Of a stretch of DNA of 64,000 bases, positions 44,505 to 52,314 are shown piece after piece. Positions within the stretch are counted from its first letter, which is position 1; each line of letters opens with the position of its first letter. Both the position numbers and the translations under genes were made by a program. The DNA is from Bradyrhizobium australiense (GTDB lineage: Bacteria; Pseudomonadota; Alphaproteobacteria; Rhizobiales; Xanthobacteraceae), in assembly GCF_013114825.1 (NCBI RefSeq), contig NZ_JAAVLX010000005.1, forward strand, positions 1 through 64,000. Reading direction: 5' to 3'. A model generated the notes under the pieces. The model saw only the letters and a program-made list of their open reading frames with translations. It had not been told where the DNA came from and did not search any database.

Positions 44505-45419
44505 TCAGATCGGATCCCACGTAAAAATGTCCGCCGAGCGATCGAGCTTGTAGAACGATCCCGCAAGCGCAGGCATGCCGTGCTCGGCGATGGTTTGCGG
44601 CGTCCAGCCTTCGCCGCGGTGCACTGAGCGAATCGGGCGCGACTGGCCCATCAGGAAGATCTCGTTCATGCGCACGCCGAAGATCTGCCCGGTCACGTCC
44701 TTGGCGGCGTCGCTGAGCAGATAGGCGCAGAGCGGCGCGATCTTCTCCGGTCCCATTTGCTGGATTTTCGCCACGCGCGCTTTCTCGGCCTCGGTCTCGG
44801 TCGGGATGGTGCCGATCATGCGGGTCCAGGCGAAGGGCGAGACGCAGTTCGAGCGCACGTTGAAGCGCCCCATGTCGAGCGCGATCGACTTCGACAGGCC
44901 GACAATGCCGAGCTTGGCGGCGGCGTAGTTGGCTTGGCCGAAATTGCCGATCAGGCCCGAAGTCGAGGTGAAGTGCACGAAGGAGCCGCTCTCCTGCTCG
45001 CGGTACAGCCGTGCCGCGGCGTGGCTGACATAAAACGAGCCCATCAGGTGCACCTTGATGACGGCCTCGAACGCTTCCACGCTCATCTTGTGGAAGATCA
45101 TGTCGCGCAGAATGCCAGCATTGTTGACGACGCCGTCAAGCCGACCGAAATGATCGGTCGCCGCCTTGACGATCTTGCTCGCGGGGATCGCTTCCGCCAC
45201 CGACTCGAAGTTGGCGACCGCAGTGCCGCCGCGCTTCTTGATTTCCTCGACCACTTCCTCGGCGGGCGCCGCGTTCGAACCGGCGCCGTCAGCGGCGACG
45301 CCGGGATCGTTGACAACGACTTTTGCGCCTTCTGCGGCGCAGAGCAGCGCGATCTCGCGGCCTATGCCGCGGCCTGCGCCCGTGACAATGATGACTTTGT
45401 CTTGCAGTGATTTTGTCAT
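44505..45419 (-). CDS. SDR of the multifunctional-enzyme type (3-hydroxyacyl-CoA dehydrogenase-like)
   Basis: 304 aa. Cofactor loop TGAGRGIGREIA, VVNNAGILRDMIFHKM, catalytic Ser in TSTSGLIGNFGQ and YAAAK (Tyr-x-x-x-Lys). The sequence resembles the (3R)-hydroxyacyl-CoA dehydrogenase half of peroxisomal multifunctional enzyme 2. It is the third gene of a minus-strand set DUF35-thiolase-SDR, suggesting a beta-oxidation-like step on an unusual substrate. The Met at 45419 follows AGGAGAG. A family B repeat separates it from the thiolase gene. Confidence 0.88.
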   Translation of the reverse strand: MTKSLQDKVIIVTGAGRGIGREIALLCAAEGAKVVVNDPGVAADGAGSNAAPAEEVVEEIKKRGGTAVANFESVAEAIPASKIVKAATDHFGRLDGVVNNAGILRDMIFHKMSVEAFEAVIKVHLMGSFYVSHAAARLYREQESGSFVHFTSTSGLIGNFGQANYAAAKLGIVGLSKSIALDMGRFNVRSNCVSPFAWTRMIGTIPTETEAEKARVAKIQQMGPEKIAPLCAYLLSDAAKDVTGQIFGVRMNEIFLMGQSRPIRSVHRGEGWTPQTIAEHGMPALAGSFYKLDRSADIFTWDPI

Positions 45420-45441
45420 TGGTATCTCTCCTGTTCTGTCC

Positions 45442-45522
45442 GTCATTCCGGGATGGTGCGCAGCACCAGACCCGGAATCTCGAGATTCCGGGTCTGGTGC
45501 TGCGCGAGCCCCGGAATGACGG
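45442..45522. repeat. Intergenic repeat, family B (copy 3)
   Basis: CATTCCGGGATGGTGCGCAG with CACCAGACCCGGAATC, mirrored by GATTCCGGGTCTGGTGCTGC and CCCCGGAATGACGGG. Confidence 0.85.
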
Positions 45523-45526
45523 GCTG

Positions 45527-46666
45527 TTACTTCTCGTTCGTAAAGATGATCGTGCCTGATGCCGCGAACATGCCGCCGACGCCATGGCAGACCGAAATCT
45601 TCGCGTCCTTGACCTGCGCCGGCGCGATGCCGCGCATTTGTCGCACACTTTCCTGCAGCGCGTACATGCCGTACATCCCGGAATGCATGTAGCTCAGTCC
45701 GCCGCCATTGGTGTTGAGCGGCAGCTTGCCGCCGGGGCGGGTGTGGCCGTCGGCGATGAACTTGCCGGTCTCTTCATGCGGCATAAAGCCGAGATCGCCG
45801 AGGCCGTAGAGCGGCAGATGCGCAAAGGCGTCGTAGATCATCAGATGATCGACGTCCTTGTGAGTGATGCCGGCTTCCCTGAAGGCCGTGGGGCCTGCGA
45901 TCTTGAAGGCGCGGGAGGAGTTGAACGTCTCCATCTGGCTGACCATCGGCGTTTCCACGCTCTCGCCAGTGCCGAGAATGTAGACCGACTTCTTCGGGAA
46001 ATCCCTCGCGCGGTCGGCCGAGGTGAGGATCAGCGCGCCGCCGCCGTCAGTGACAAGGCAACATTGCAGCAGGCGGAACGGGTAGGCGATCATCCGCGAG
46101 TTGAGGACGTCGGCTACCGTGATCGGGTCCTTCATCATGGCGCGCGGATTCTTAGCGGCCCACTCACGCTGCACGACGGCGACCATGGCGATCTGCTCAT
46201 GGGTGATGCCGTAGGTTTTCATGTAGCGCAGCACCGGAATCGGGAACATGCTGGGCGGGCCGTAGACGCCGAACGGCGCCTCGAATTGGCCCTGCAGGCT
46301 GTCGGCCGGGATCGAGCGCGGCAACTTGCCGATCATCGATTTTCCGCTCTCGGCGTGGGTGATCAGCACGGTCTTGCAGAGACCGGCCTCGATCGCGGCC
46401 GCCGCGTGCCGAACATGCAGCATGAACGAGCAGCCGCCGACGGAAGTGCCGTCGACCCAGGTCGGCGTGATGCCGAGATAGTGGGCGATCTGCTGCGGCG
46501 TTTCGACTGCAGTGGCGATGCCGTCGATGTCGGACAGCTTTAGCCCGGCATCGGCGACGGCGTTCAGCGCCGCGTCCGCATGCAACTGGATCTGCGACAT
46601 GTTCGGGATGACGCCGAGTTCGGTGGTCTCTGCAGCGCCGACGACGGCGACCTGGTTTCTGCGCAT
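45527..46666 (-). CDS. Thiolase-fold protein (SCP-x/Ltp2-like acyl-CoA enzyme)
   Basis: 379 aa. Thiolase landmarks are VAVVGAAETTELG, DIDGIATAVETP, VDGTSVGGCSFMLHVRHAAA with Cys79, LVTDGGGALILTS and NTNGGGLSYMHSGMYGMYALQE, then CHGVGGMFAASGTIIF. It begins 5 bp after the DUF35 stop. Members of this group that partner a DUF35 protein include Ltp2-type retro-aldolases, so thiolysis is not the only option. The Met at 46666 (MRRNQVAVVG) is the conserved N-terminus. Substrate unknown. Confidence 0.85.
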   Translation of the reverse strand: MRRNQVAVVGAAETTELGVIPNMSQIQLHADAALNAVADAGLKLSDIDGIATAVETPQQIAHYLGITPTWVDGTSVGGCSFMLHVRHAAAAIEAGLCKTVLITHAESGKSMIGKLPRSIPADSLQGQFEAPFGVYGPPSMFPIPVLRYMKTYGITHEQIAMVAVVQREWAAKNPRAMMKDPITVADVLNSRMIAYPFRLLQCCLVTDGGGALILTSADRARDFPKKSVYILGTGESVETPMVSQMETFNSSRAFKIAGPTAFREAGITHKDVDHLMIYDAFAHLPLYGLGDLGFMPHEETGKFIADGHTRPGGKLPLNTNGGGLSYMHSGMYGMYALQESVRQMRGIAPAQVKDAKISVCHGVGGMFAASGTIIFTNEK

Positions 46667-46671
46667 GGTGC

Positions 46672-47085
46672 TTAACCCTTCGCCGGACGGAACATGGGAA
46701 GGGTGATCTTGTCGTCGAGCTTTTCGAAGGCGACTTCGAGCTTCATGTCGAGCTCGAGCGCTTCCGGCGTCTGCGGACAATCGATGATGTTGCTCATCAT
46801 GCGCGGACCTTCGTCGAGTTCGACGACCGCGATCGCGTAAGGCGGGGTGAAGCCCGGCGCCGCCGGGCGGTGGTTGATGACGTAACTATAGAGCTTGCCC
46901 TTGCCGCTGGCCTTGAAGACGGAAATCTTGCGCGAGGCACAGGAGGGGCAGAACGGGCGAGGCGGGAAATAGACATTGCCGCAGGCGTCGCAGCGCTGCA
47001 GGCGCAGTTCGCCGGCCTGCGTTCCATCCCAGAAATGCTGGGTCTCCGGTGTGGGCTTCGGTCGTGCGCGGGCGGGCTCGGCCAT
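46672..47085 (-). CDS. DUF35 zinc-ribbon/OB-fold protein, acyl-CoA-associated
   Basis: 137 aa. A rubredoxin-like zinc ribbon with CDACGNVYFPPRPFCPSC (four Cys) precedes an OB-fold (GKGKLYSYVINHRP, PYAIAVVELDEGPRMM). DUF35 proteins bind CoA and form complexes with thiolase-fold enzymes, as in the ChsH2-Ltp2 aldolase. The thiolase gene lies 5 bp downstream, so the pair is probably one enzyme. The Met at 47085 follows AAGGAG. The longer upstream frame is not coding. Confidence 0.88.
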   Translation of the reverse strand: MAEPARARPKPTPETQHFWDGTQAGELRLQRCDACGNVYFPPRPFCPSCASRKISVFKASGKGKLYSYVINHRPAAPGFTPPYAIAVVELDEGPRMMSNIIDCPQTPEALELDMKLEVAFEKLDDKITLPMFRPAKG

Positions 47086-47327
47086 GTCGGCAATTTCTCC
47101 TTGGGAAGTCGGGCGTCGCCCGCTTGTTACGATCTTGATGCGACATCGACTGTGGGCCGTCAACGGTCCAGCAACAGCGGTGATTGCATGGCTGCATTCC
47201 TGCGCATGAGAGCGCTTGTATGCCAAGCCGTCATCGGAGATAGTCCGCGCCACGGTAAATTGCCGGCACACTTCTCAATGGGATGTTTCCGATCCGGAAG
47301 CGATCCAGAGCATAGAACAAGAGAGCC
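47086..47327. promoter_or_regulatory. Divergent intergenic region, DUF35 operon/amidase
   Basis: 242 bp. GCTTGTATGCCAAGC (47214-47228) is nearly identical to GCTTGCATGCCAAGC at 16604-16618 upstream of the nitronate monooxygenase gene, so it may be a shared operator or -35 region. AGAGAG precedes the amidase ATG. Confidence 0.35.
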
Positions 47328-48680
47328 ATGCCTGACCATCCGACGCTTGCCAGCCTCGCCGCCGATCTCGATGCCGGACGCACCACCGCGCGAAAACTGG
47401 TCGAGGAGTGTCTTGCAAGGATTGCCGATCCCGCCGGCGAGGGGGCGCGGACCTTTATCCACGTTGATAAGGACGCTGCAATTGCCGCGGCGGATGCGAT
47501 GGATCATCTGCGCAACGCGCACGCCGCGCCATCGCCCTATGCCGGCATTCCTGTGTCGATCAAGGACCTGTTCGATATCAAGGGGCAAGTGACCCGCGCC
47601 GGCTCGCGCGCGCTGGAGGACTCCGCTCCCGCCGAATCCGATGCGCCGGTGGTCGCGCGGTTGCGCCGGGCCGGCTTCATCGTGATCGGCCGCACCAACA
47701 TGACCGAATTCGCCTATTCCGGAATCGGCATCAATCCGCATTACGGTACGCCAAAAAGTGTCTTCAATCGCAGTGTCGGCCACGTGCCGGGCGGCTCGTC
47801 CTCGGGTGCGGCGGTATCGATCGCCGATCGGATGGCGTACGGCGCGCTCGGCACCGATACCGGCGGCTCCTGCCGGATTCCGGCGGCCTTTAACGGCATT
47901 GTCGGCTACAAGCCGACCCAATGCCGCGTGCCGCTCGATGGCGGCGTTCCACTGTCGTCCTCGCTCGACAGCTTTGGGCCGCTGGCGCGCAGCGTGGCTT
48001 GCTGCGCGGTGCTGGATGCCGTGCTCGCTGATGAGGACGTGCAGCCGTTACGGCCGCGCCCGGTCAAGGGCATGCGGCTCGCGGTGCCGACCACGGTCGC
48101 GCTCGATGACCTTGACGATGTCGTCGCGAAAACCTTTGAGCGCGCCCTTGCCACGCTGTCGCGCGAGGGGGCGCTGATCGAGCGGATCGCGGTTCCGGAA
48201 TTCGACGATGTCGCCGTCATGAACAGCAAGGGCGGATTTGCCGCGGCGGAAAGCTATGCCTGGCATCGTTATCTGATCGCGAGCAAGGGAAGCATCTACG
48301 ATCCCCGCGTACAGGTCCGCATCCTCCGAGGCGAAGCCATCAGCGCGGCCGACTATATCGATATCCTGAGCGCGCGCCGCGCGTTCATCGCGCGCACCGA
48401 ACAGCGCATCGCGCCCTATGACGCGCTGGTATTGCCGACCACCGCCAACGCGCCGCCTGTCATCGCCGACCTCGTCGCCGATGACAAGCTGTTCGCCACG
48501 CAGAATCTGCGCGCCCTGCGCAACTGCACGCTGATCAACATGCTCGACGGCTGTGCGATCTCGCTGCCGGCGCATCGCGAAGGCGAGATGCCGGTCGGGC
48601 TGATGCTCGCAGCCGCCGGCGGATCGGACTGCCGCATCTTCGAACTCGCGGCCGGAATGGAGGACATCATCCGTGTTTGA
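47328..48680 (+). CDS. Amidase (amidase signature family)
   Basis: 450 aa cytoplasmic amidase. Catalytic Lys in GIPVSIKDLFD, the motif PGGSSSGAAVS, and the GTDTGGSCRIPAAFNGIVGYKP block containing the nucleophilic Ser. No signal peptide. It hydrolyses an amide of unknown identity (GatA-like fold without GatB/C neighbours). Its 3' end overlaps the next gene by 8 bp, and the pair amidase-DUF2848 suggests a joint function. Confidence 0.92.
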   Translation: MPDHPTLASLAADLDAGRTTARKLVEECLARIADPAGEGARTFIHVDKDAAIAAADAMDHLRNAHAAPSPYAGIPVSIKDLFDIKGQVTRAGSRALEDSAPAESDAPVVARLRRAGFIVIGRTNMTEFAYSGIGINPHYGTPKSVFNRSVGHVPGGSSSGAAVSIADRMAYGALGTDTGGSCRIPAAFNGIVGYKPTQCRVPLDGGVPLSSSLDSFGPLARSVACCAVLDAVLADEDVQPLRPRPVKGMRLAVPTTVALDDLDDVVAKTFERALATLSREGALIERIAVPEFDDVAVMNSKGGFAAAESYAWHRYLIASKGSIYDPRVQVRILRGEAISAADYIDILSARRAFIARTEQRIAPYDALVLPTTANAPPVIADLVADDKLFATQNLRALRNCTLINMLDGCAISLPAHREGEMPVGLMLAAAGGSDCRIFELAAGMEDIIRV

Positions 48681-49359
48681 TCTGACCTTCAACGTCGACG
48701 ACAAGGGCATGCTGACGCCGCTGACGCTTGCGATCGATCAGGCCGTCATCGCCGGCTGGACCGGACGCGACCCAGTGGCACGCGACAAGCACATCGCCGA
48801 ACTCGAAGCGCTCGGCATCGCGCCCCCCGCGACGACGCCGATCTACTACCGCTGCTCGGCGCGGCGGATTACGCAAGACGACCGCATTGAGGTCTCGGGC
48901 AGCGATTCCAGCGGCGAGGTCGAGTTCGTTCTGATCGGCTGGCAGGGCCGCATCTTCGTCGGCTGCGGCTCCGATCACACCGACCGCAAGGTCGAAAGCT
49001 ACAGCGTCACGGTCTCGAAGCAGATGTGCGATAAGCCGGTTGCCTCGGTGCTGTGGGAACTCGAGGACGTCATTGCCCACTGGGACCGGCTGATCCTGCG
49101 CTCCTGGGCCACGATCGGCGGGGCGCGCGTGCTGTACCAGGAGGGCACGCTCGATGCGATGTTGCCGGTCAAGGACCTGATCGAGCGCGGCTTCGGCGGC
49201 AAAGGCCTGCCCGATGGCTGCGCGATGTTCGGCGGCACGTTTGCGGCCAAAGGCGGCATCCGGCCCGCCAGCCGCTTCGAGTTCGAACTGGAGGATCCCG
49301 TGCTGAATCGCAAGATCAGCCACGGCTATGATGTGATCCCGCTGCCGGTGCTGGGCTAG
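48673..49359 (+). CDS. DUF2848 family protein
   Basis: 228 aa. It starts at GTG 48673 inside the amidase gene. Recognisable segments are the N-terminal DLTFNVDD, YYRCSARRITQDD, GCGSDHTDRKVE, SKQMCDKPVAS, ELEDVIAHWDRLILRSW and MFGGTFAAKGGIRP. I recall DUF2848 proteins as distant relatives of fumarylacetoacetate-hydrolase-like folds found next to amidases, but the function is not established. No membrane segment. Confidence 0.75.
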   Translation: MFDLTFNVDDKGMLTPLTLAIDQAVIAGWTGRDPVARDKHIAELEALGIAPPATTPIYYRCSARRITQDDRIEVSGSDSSGEVEFVLIGWQGRIFVGCGSDHTDRKVESYSVTVSKQMCDKPVASVLWELEDVIAHWDRLILRSWATIGGARVLYQEGTLDAMLPVKDLIERGFGGKGLPDGCAMFGGTFAAKGGIRPASRFEFELEDPVLNRKISHGYDVIPLPVLG

Positions 49360-49361
49360 CC

Positions 49362-49388
49362 GTCGTCCCTGCGTTCGCAGGGACGACG
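49362..49388. repeat. Half copy of intergenic repeat family C
   Basis: CGTCGTCCCTGCGTTCGCAG followed by GGACGACG, a compact perfect hairpin just after the DUF2848 stop, suitable as a transcription stop. Confidence 0.75.
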
Positions 49389-49449
49389 TGGCGAGGGTTC
49401 GTCGGAAATCGGGTGGCGAAGAGCGCAATGGCTTGCGAGACTAGCCGTC

Positions 49450-50196
49450 ATGAAAGCAACCGCAAAAATTCTCAAGCATCCCGCGTCCTCTGACATCGCC
49501 ACCCGCGTCGATACCGTCGACTGGGCGCAGGCAACCGCCGACCTCGATGCGCAGGGCTGCGCCGTGCTGAAGGGACTGCTGACGCCGGACGAATGCGCCG
49601 CGCTGGCCGCGCTTTATCCCGACGACAAGAATTTCCGCAGCCGGATCGTGATGGGGAGCCACGGGTTCGGCCGCGGCGAATACAAGTATTTCGCCTATCC
49701 GTTGCCCGAGCTGATCGCCCAATTGCGGCCGGCGCTGTATGCACGGCTCTGCGGTGTCGCCAATCGCTGGAACGAGACGATGGGAATCGGCATCCGCTAT
49801 CCCGACCGGCATGAGGCGTTCCTGAAGCGCTGCCACGACGCCGGGCAGACGCGGCCGACGCCGCTGCTGCTGCAATACGGCGAGGGCGACTACAATTGCC
49901 TGCATCAGGACCTCTATGGCGAGCACGTGTTCCCGCTGCAGGTTGCGATCCTACTGTCGGAGCCGGGGCGCGATTTCGAAGGCGGCGAGTTCGTGCTGAC
50001 GGAACAGCGGCCGCGGATGCAGTCGCGGCCAGAGGTGGTTCCGCTCAGGCAGGGTGATGCGGTCGCCTTTGCTGTGCATCATCGGCCGGTGCAGGGGACG
50101 CGAGGGCCCTATCGCGTTAACCTCCGCCATGGCGTCAGCCGGATCCGTTCCGGCCACCGCCACACCGTCGGCGTGATCTTCCACGATGCCAAGTGA
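49450..50196 (+). CDS. 2-oxoglutarate/Fe(II)-dependent dioxygenase
   Basis: 248 aa. A double-stranded beta-helix with metal ligands HQD (H152, D154) in YNCLHQDLYGEHV, strand VAILLSEPGRDFEGGEFVL, and a distal His-Arg region in GPYRVNLRHGVSRI (H227, R232 likely). Such proteins hydroxylate or demethylate a substrate with 2-oxoglutarate and O2. The alkB-like gene starts directly after its stop codon, so the two dioxygenases are co-expressed and may act in the same repair or modification pathway. RBS weak; the ATG at 49450 matches the start of homology. Confidence 0.85.
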   Translation: MKATAKILKHPASSDIATRVDTVDWAQATADLDAQGCAVLKGLLTPDECAALAALYPDDKNFRSRIVMGSHGFGRGEYKYFAYPLPELIAQLRPALYARLCGVANRWNETMGIGIRYPDRHEAFLKRCHDAGQTRPTPLLLQYGEGDYNCLHQDLYGEHVFPLQVAILLSEPGRDFEGGEFVLTEQRPRMQSRPEVVPLRQGDAVAFAVHHRPVQGTRGPYRVNLRHGVSRIRSGHRHTVGVIFHDAK

Positions 50197-50862
50197 GTGC
50201 GAACTGAGTTGACTGCTGATTTGTTCGAGGCCGTGCCGGATGAGCGGCCGTCACGCGAAGCGATGGCGGAGGGTGCGGTATTGCTGCGCCGATATGCAAA
50301 GCCCTTCGAAAACGAAGTGGTCGCGGCGCTCCGCGAGATTATCGCGCAAGCGCCGTTCCGGCGCATGTTCACCCCCGGCGGTCACCAGATGTCGGTCGCG
50401 ATGACCAACTGCGGCACCGCGGGCTGGGTCACCGATCACAGCGGTTACCGCTACGATGGTTTTGATCCCAATTCAGGCCAGCCATGGCCGGCGATGCCAA
50501 CTGTCTTCCGTGAATTCGCAGGACAAGCGGCCGCCGCGGGAGGGTTCGATCGTTTCGGGCCCGATGCCTGCCTGATCAACCGCTATGCCCCCGGGGCGCG
50601 GATGTCGCTGCATCAGGACAGGGACGAGCAGGATTTTGCCGCGCCGATCGTGTCGGTGTCGCTGGGATTGCCTGCGATCTTCTTGTTCGGCGGCCCAAAG
50701 CGCGCCGACAAACCGAAGCGCTACCGGCTCGAGCATGGCGACGTCGTGGTCTGGGGCGGCCCGTCGCGGCTGTTCTTCCACGGTGTGGCGCCGCTCGCCG
50801 ACGGCGAGCATGCCCTGATGGGCCGCCAGCGCATCAATCTGACCTTTCGCAAAGCGCGGTGA
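50197..50862 (+). CDS. alkB: Alkylated DNA repair dioxygenase AlkB
   Basis: 221 aa, highly similar along its length to E. coli AlkB as I recall it: FTPGGHQMSVAMTNCG, PWPAMPTVFREF, DACLINRYAPGARMSLHQD, APIVSVSLGLPAIFLFGG, LEHGDVVVWGGPSRLFFHGV and NLTFR. Metal ligands H139, D141 and H195 are all present, with Arg212 and Arg218 for 2-oxoglutarate. It repairs 1-methyladenine and 3-methylcytosine by oxidative demethylation. The start GTG at 50197 immediately follows the preceding stop; a TTG at 50209 is an alternative. No ada gene is nearby. Confidence 0.95.
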   Translation: MRTELTADLFEAVPDERPSREAMAEGAVLLRRYAKPFENEVVAALREIIAQAPFRRMFTPGGHQMSVAMTNCGTAGWVTDHSGYRYDGFDPNSGQPWPAMPTVFREFAGQAAAAGGFDRFGPDACLINRYAPGARMSLHQDRDEQDFAAPIVSVSLGLPAIFLFGGPKRADKPKRYRLEHGDVVVWGGPSRLFFHGVAPLADGEHALMGRQRINLTFRKAR

Positions 50863-50867
50863 TCTTT

Positions 50868-51030
50868 GCTTCTCGCCTTGTGGGAGAAGGCGGATTAGGG
50901 GTTCTCTCCGCGGAGACAGACCCCCATCTGTCTCGCTGCCGCTTCGCGTCCATAGCCGATGCAAAGCATCGGCGTCCTACGGCGGCCGACGGCCGCCTAT
51001 GCCACCTTCTCCCACAAGGGGAGAAGGGAA
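50868..51030. repeat. Intergenic repeat, family I
   Basis: CTTCTCGCCTTGTGGGAGAAGG...GGGGTTCTC is mirrored by GCCACCTTCTCCCACAAGGG with GAGAAGG. The middle contains GATGCAAAGCATCGGCG and CGGCGGCCGACGGCCG. A single copy in this window. Confidence 0.65.
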
Positions 51031-51081
51031 GAGGCGTTTCATCGCGGGTTCTCATGGTTTAAGGTTCATGCCGGGGCCGAC

Positions 51082-52314
51082 ATGAGCACGACAGAAGCAA
51101 CGTCCAAAACCACCGCCAACCGCACCGGCGCCTATCTTGCCGTGCTGCAGCTCGTGTTCACGCTGGGCTGGACCACTTACGTCATCTACCTGCCAAAACT
51201 CTGCGCCGATGTCGGCATCGCGCCATCAGCCGTCATTCTGATCCTGATGCTGGATCAGGCGATCTTCACCATCACCGACACCGCGATGGGGATTGCCGCC
51301 GACAAGATCGCACCGTTCGTCGGCAGGCTCGGCGTGTTCGTGGGCGTGCTCACCGCGATCTCCTGCGCGGCCTTTGTCGCGCTGCCATTCGTGGCCGGCA
51401 CCGGGCCAGGTGCGCAGGTCTGGCTTATCGCCCTGATTCTGATCTGGGTCGTGACGTCATCGGCCCTGCGCGCGCCGCCGCTGACGCTACTCGGCAAATA
51501 CGCCGCGCGGCCGGCGATTCCGTTTCTCGCGGCATTGACGATGCTCGGCTATGGTTTGGCGGGCGCGGTCTCGCCCTATCTCGGCGTGGTGCTGCGCAGT
51601 CACGACCCGCGGCTGCCCTTCGTGATCTCGGGCGTGATATTGCTGCTCACGACGCTGGCGCTCTCGAAGGTCGAACGCGATCTGGCGCAGGCGCCACCGG
51701 TCGCGAAACAACCGGCCGCTCCGGCAAAATCGCTGGGGCCAGTGCCGATGTTCTTCATCGCCTCGATGGTGATCCTGTCGCTTGGCTATCAATTGCATTT
51801 TTCCATTAACAGCACGCCGTTCTTCCTCCGGTTTGCCAAGCCGGACGAATTGCCATGGCTGATGCCGGTGTTCTGGATCGGCTTCAACATCGCCATGTTT
51901 CCGGCAAGCGCCGTGGTCAAGCACCGCGGCGGACTGGTCGTGATGGGCGCGGCCGGCCTGCTCGGCGCGTTGGCGGTGCTGGGTGCGGAAATGGCCGGCA
52001 ATCTCAACATGCTGATCGCGGCACAGTTCATCGCGGGTGCTGCGTGGGGCTGCATGCTGATGGCCGCGGTTTCGGCGGCGCTGGCGATAGGCGAGACCGG
52101 CGCCGAGGGCAAGGTGGTCGGGCTGGTGTTCTCAGCGCTGGCGCTCGCGACCTTTGCGCGGATGGCGGCGGTGGCCGGCGGCCTGCAGAAGCTGCCGGAA
52201 TATGCGCCGCTGTTGCATTGGGCGCCGGTGGCGTGCTGGTCGGTTGCAGGTGCGGGGTTGCTGGTGATCGCAGCCTCGCGGATGCAACGCGGTAGGGCGG
52301 CGAAGCAGGCCTAA
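51082..52314 (+). CDS. MFS transporter
   Basis: 410 aa with about twelve hydrophobic helices (for example AYLAVLQLVFTLGWTTYVIYL, LGVFVGVLTAISCAAFVAL and PMFFIASMVILSLGYQLHF) and an inter-domain loop near residue 205 rich in Ala/Pro/Lys. It is a major-facilitator inner-membrane carrier of GPH/MFS type; substrate unknown. The Met at 51082 is preceded by GGGGCC only, a weak RBS. Its stop overlaps the stop of the convergent ThDP-enzyme gene (CTAA shared at 52311-52314). No transport partner in the neighbourhood, although the hpa block follows on the other strand. Confidence 0.85.
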   Translation: MSTTEATSKTTANRTGAYLAVLQLVFTLGWTTYVIYLPKLCADVGIAPSAVILILMLDQAIFTITDTAMGIAADKIAPFVGRLGVFVGVLTAISCAAFVALPFVAGTGPGAQVWLIALILIWVVTSSALRAPPLTLLGKYAARPAIPFLAALTMLGYGLAGAVSPYLGVVLRSHDPRLPFVISGVILLLTTLALSKVERDLAQAPPVAKQPAAPAKSLGPVPMFFIASMVILSLGYQLHFSINSTPFFLRFAKPDELPWLMPVFWIGFNIAMFPASAVVKHRGGLVVMGAAGLLGALAVLGAEMAGNLNMLIAAQFIAGAAWGCMLMAAVSAALAIGETGAEGKVVGLVFSALALATFARMAAVAGGLQKLPEYAPLLHWAPVACWSVAGAGLLVIAASRMQRGRAAKQA

